A DNA stretch of 6,449 nucleotides from Holosporales bacterium (GTDB taxonomy: Bacteria > Pseudomonadota > Alphaproteobacteria > BNTO01): contig JAITOG010000087.1 in assembly GCA_031290075.1 (NCBI GenBank), forward strand, positions 1 to 6,449. Direction: 5' to 3'. This document shows positions 4,324 through 6,449 of the stretch, piece by piece. A program made the translations under genes and the position numbers. Under the pieces are notes generated by a model. It was not told where the DNA came from. It searched no databases and worked only from the letters and a program-made list of their open reading frames with translations. Position 1 is the first letter of the stretch, and the number at the start of each line of letters is the position of its first letter.

Positions 4324-6164
4324 ATATACGAATTTTACCACCAGAAATTGTTAATCAAATTGCTGCAGGAGAAGTTATTGAAAGGCCTGCGTCTGTTATT
4401 AAGGAACTTGTGGAAAATTCTATGGATGCAGGTTGCCAAAGTATCGATGTTTTCGTGCGTAATGGAGGAATTTCCTATATTTGCATTAAAGATGATGGCG
4501 AAGGGATGTCTAGGGAAGATCTTGAGTTATGCATTCAAAGACACGCCACATCCAAACTATCAGGAAAAAATCTTTTAGATATACATAGTTTTGGTTTTCG
4601 TGGAGAAGCTCTGCCTTCCATTTGCTCTATTGCACGCGTAAAATTTTTAACAAAACAAGAAAACGACACAGTGGGTTGGACCTTAAAAGTGGATGGAGGG
4701 CAAGTAACAGTTCCCTCCCCAGAACAGTGTGACAAAGGAACAACAATTTCTATAACTGACTTATTCTATACAACACCTGCACGCTTGAAATTTTTGAAAT
4801 CTGTAACCACAGAATCATCTTATTCAATGCAAGCTGTAAAAAATCTTGCGTTAGCTAACCCAGAAATTGCATTTTCATTTACTAATAACACTAAAAAAAA
4901 CTTTACATATCCAAAAGCTGACGATTTAAGTAAAAGGATTACTGACGTTTTAGGAAAAGATTTTTTTCAAAATGGCGGAATGTTTGAACATGAAACAGAT
5001 GGAATGCACCTGAAAGGATGGCTTGGATTGCCAACTTGTAAAAACAATGGCCAAACTTACTGCTTTGTAAACGGTCGCCCTGTAAAAGATCGCTTTTTAA
5101 TAATGGCTATAAAAACAGCTTATCAAGATGTAATTATTCCTGGAGAGCAGCCACCCTTTGTTCTATACCTAACTCTTGATCCTCAGGAAGTTGATATAAA
5201 TGTTCATCCTGCTAAAACTGAGGTTAGATTTAGACAACAAAGTAAAATAAGAGGCTTTGTTATTAATTCTATAATAGATAAATTGTCAAAATTGTCAGTT
5301 AAAACTTCAAGTGATGTTGCAGAAAAATTTTTCCATTTCGCACATATAAAAGAACCAGGACGCCCAGCTTGGGAGGGATATAAAAATGAAGAAAAAGTGT
5401 TAAATGCTCAAGAAATATGGGAACACTCAAAAAATGATAATATTTTGAATTTTGAAAGGAAAAATGAAAAAAACGATGCTTTTGCCTTTCAAAATGAAAA
5501 TGTTGTAAGAATCTTAGAATATGAGAATAAGGAAGATGATATGCTTTCTTCTATCCCCGTTCAACAGCCTGAATGTTTAGATTTAGGCATCTCAAAAGCG
5601 CAATTATTCTTAAGTTACATAATTTCTCAAAATAATGATTGCATCTTTATTATAGATCAACATGCAGTACATGAGCGTATAGTATATGAAAAAATTGAAA
5701 AGAATATTTATATTGATGAAAATGGATTGATAATATCTAATCTTCCTATACAAAAACTTTTATTACCGGAATGTTTGCAAATTAAAAATTCAGAATTAAT
5801 TAAGGAATATTTGCCTCATATAGAAAGAATTGGATTTAAAATTGAGATTGAACAGGATACTTTAAAAATATTAGAAGTGCCGCAAATCCTTTGCGAATCT
5901 AATGCTTTTGGAATTTTAATGGCTTTTATTGATGAGCTGACAAATAATGAAATAGGGGACTCTTTTTTGAAAAAAATACATAAAATATTTGCAGATTACG
6001 CTTGCCATAATAGTATTAGGGCAAATCATGAGCTGTCTTTTGAAGAAATGGATGCTTTGCTAAGAAAAATTGAACAAACAGAAAGAATAGGGCAATGTAA
6101 TCATGGCCGCCCCTCTTATGTAAAATTGCCTAAACAACGCCTTGACCAGTTGTTTGGAAGATAA
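4320..6164 (+). CDS. mutL: DNA mismatch repair protein MutL (endonuclease type)
   Basis: A 614-residue, full-length MutL, which links MutS mismatch recognition to strand removal. The N-terminal GHKL ATPase shows IAAGEVIERPASVIKELVEN (14-33, Glu32/Asn33), DDGEGM (58-63), HATSKL (75-80), FGFRGEAL (91-98), TTPARLKF (151-158) and DINVHPAKTEVRF (292-304). A variable, Lys/Asn/Glu-rich linker (about 325-415) follows. The C-terminal domain carries the endonuclease signature DQHA(X)2E(X)4E at 446-457, ACHNSIRA at 561-568, CNHGRP at 593-598 and a terminal FGR (612-614), which together build the metal site. QKLLLP (478-483) fits a beta-clamp-binding motif. So this MutL probably nicks DNA itself, as in bacteria without MutH. 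It has no Shine-Dalgarno; the ATGA overlap with rplS implies translational coupling. Confidence 0.97.
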   Translation: MNIRILPPEIVNQIAAGEVIERPASVIKELVENSMDAGCQSIDVFVRNGGISYICIKDDGEGMSREDLELCIQRHATSKLSGKNLLDIHSFGFRGEALPSICSIARVKFLTKQENDTVGWTLKVDGGQVTVPSPEQCDKGTTISITDLFYTTPARLKFLKSVTTESSYSMQAVKNLALANPEIAFSFTNNTKKNFTYPKADDLSKRITDVLGKDFFQNGGMFEHETDGMHLKGWLGLPTCKNNGQTYCFVNGRPVKDRFLIMAIKTAYQDVIIPGEQPPFVLYLTLDPQEVDINVHPAKTEVRFRQQSKIRGFVINSIIDKLSKLSVKTSSDVAEKFFHFAHIKEPGRPAWEGYKNEEKVLNAQEIWEHSKNDNILNFERKNEKNDAFAFQNENVVRILEYENKEDDMLSSIPVQQPECLDLGISKAQLFLSYIISQNNDCIFIIDQHAVHERIVYEKIEKNIYIDENGLIISNLPIQKLLLPECLQIKNSELIKEYLPHIERIGFKIEIEQDTLKILEVPQILCESNAFGILMAFIDELTNNEIGDSFLKKIHKIFADYACHNSIRANHELSFEEMDALLRKIEQTERIGQCNHGRPSYVKLPKQRLDQLFGR

Positions 6165-6187
6165 TACACGTTAAAAATATATGAGAA

Positions 6188-6206
6188 GTTTAATATTTCG
6201 TTAAAC
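6188..6206. terminator. Weak bidirectional hairpin between convergent genes
   Basis: GTTTAA (6188-6193) pairs with TTAAAC (6201-6206) around a 7-base loop. It lies between mutL and the convergent minus-strand gene. The stem is only A/T-rich and lacks a clean T run, so terminator function is uncertain. Confidence 0.3.
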
Positions 6207-6226
6207 CAGAATTTACAAAAATTTAT

Positions 6227-6448
6227 TTACCCTTCCGTCTGTAGTTGTTGATTTTGATTTTTACAGGTTTCAAAAACAATCTTACGAATTTTTCTTGCTT
6301 TCTCTACTATTAAAATCTCCAATTTGACACAGTCTTCTTTCGGCAAACTGTAATTTTGCCAAACTTTTTTTGATGATCTCTTTTGGCGTTCAACAAAAAC
6401 TTTAACAGCATCTGCTCTTAATTCATTTCCCGATATAGTAATTTTCAC
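6227..6448 (-). CDS. C-terminal part of an unrecognised protein, cut by window edge
   Basis: The minus-strand frame stays open from the right edge to a TAA at 6229-6227, giving at least 73 residues. A GTG at 6448-6446 could be a start, but it sits at the very edge and no upstream sequence is visible, so the gene probably continues outside. The visible part begins with a strand-like KITISGNELR and goes on to a charged, helical tail rich in Lys, Arg and Gln (VEKARKIRKIVF, then QNQQLQ). Codon use resembles the neighbours. I recognise no family or motif. It is convergent with mutL, 62 bp apart. Confidence 0.5.
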   Translation of the reverse strand: MKITISGNELRADAVKVFVERQKRSSKKVWQNYSLPKEDCVKLEILIVEKARKIRKIVFETCKNQNQQLQTEG

Positions 6449-6449
6449 C

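Noticed and set aside
4348..4735. Two ORFs inside mutL on either strand
   Set aside because: Out-of-frame shadows of a strongly conserved coding sequence.
1..6449. tRNA or rRNA genes
   Set aside because: No cloverleaf with the GGTTCRANTCC arm and no rRNA-like stretch was seen in the intergenic DNA on either strand.

Overview
The window is AT-rich DNA, most likely from an alphaproteobacterium with a reduced, host-associated style of genome (Holosporales/Rickettsiales-like). The L19 protein has an alphaproteobacterial look (the KMSYGEGVERVFPLYSP block). MutL carries the metal-binding endonuclease motifs found in bacteria without MutH. There is also an outer-membrane beta-barrel of the kind common in obligate intracellular alphaproteobacteria. 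The exact taxon is an inference; no search could be run.

Layout, left to right. (1) 1-30: first ten codons of a minus-strand CxxC (zinc-ribbon-like) protein running off the left edge, with a possible promoter at 66-95. (2) 196-720 (+): an orphan pseudopilin with a clear prepilin leader, followed by a strong intrinsic terminator (727-754) and then a 64-nt imperfect palindrome (761-824). (3) 831-1343: a repeat island made of two ~103-bp palindromic elements in inverted orientation, enclosing two further ~95-bp elements. (4) 1391-2746 (-): a 451-residue outer-membrane beta-barrel protein with signal peptide and C-terminal Phe. (5) 2747-3076: a very AT-rich divergent promoter region, including a near-consensus sigma70 promoter for the next gene. 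(6) 3077-3487 (+): a small secreted coiled-coil protein of unknown function. (7) 3568-3754: a second repeat island. (8) 3940-6164 (+): rplS (ribosomal protein L19) and mutL (mismatch repair), overlapping by ATGA. (9) 6227-6448 (-): C-terminal part of an unrecognised gene running off the right edge, convergent with mutL.

The most interesting content is non-coding. Six short elements of three types (here M, P1 and P2) are all about 93-103 bp. All are imperfect palindromes, and their ends are TATACC...GGTATA or close variants. They sit next to one another in mosaic arrays. The P1-P2 pair occurs twice, but P2 is inverted in one copy, with the inversion boundary falling exactly at the TATA junctions. 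This looks like a family of TA-inserting, MITE-like modules (analogous to Correia elements or Rickettsia palindromic elements) that nest at each other's ends and share a terminal 13-mer. The coding genes do not form one pathway: only rplS and mutL look co-transcribed.
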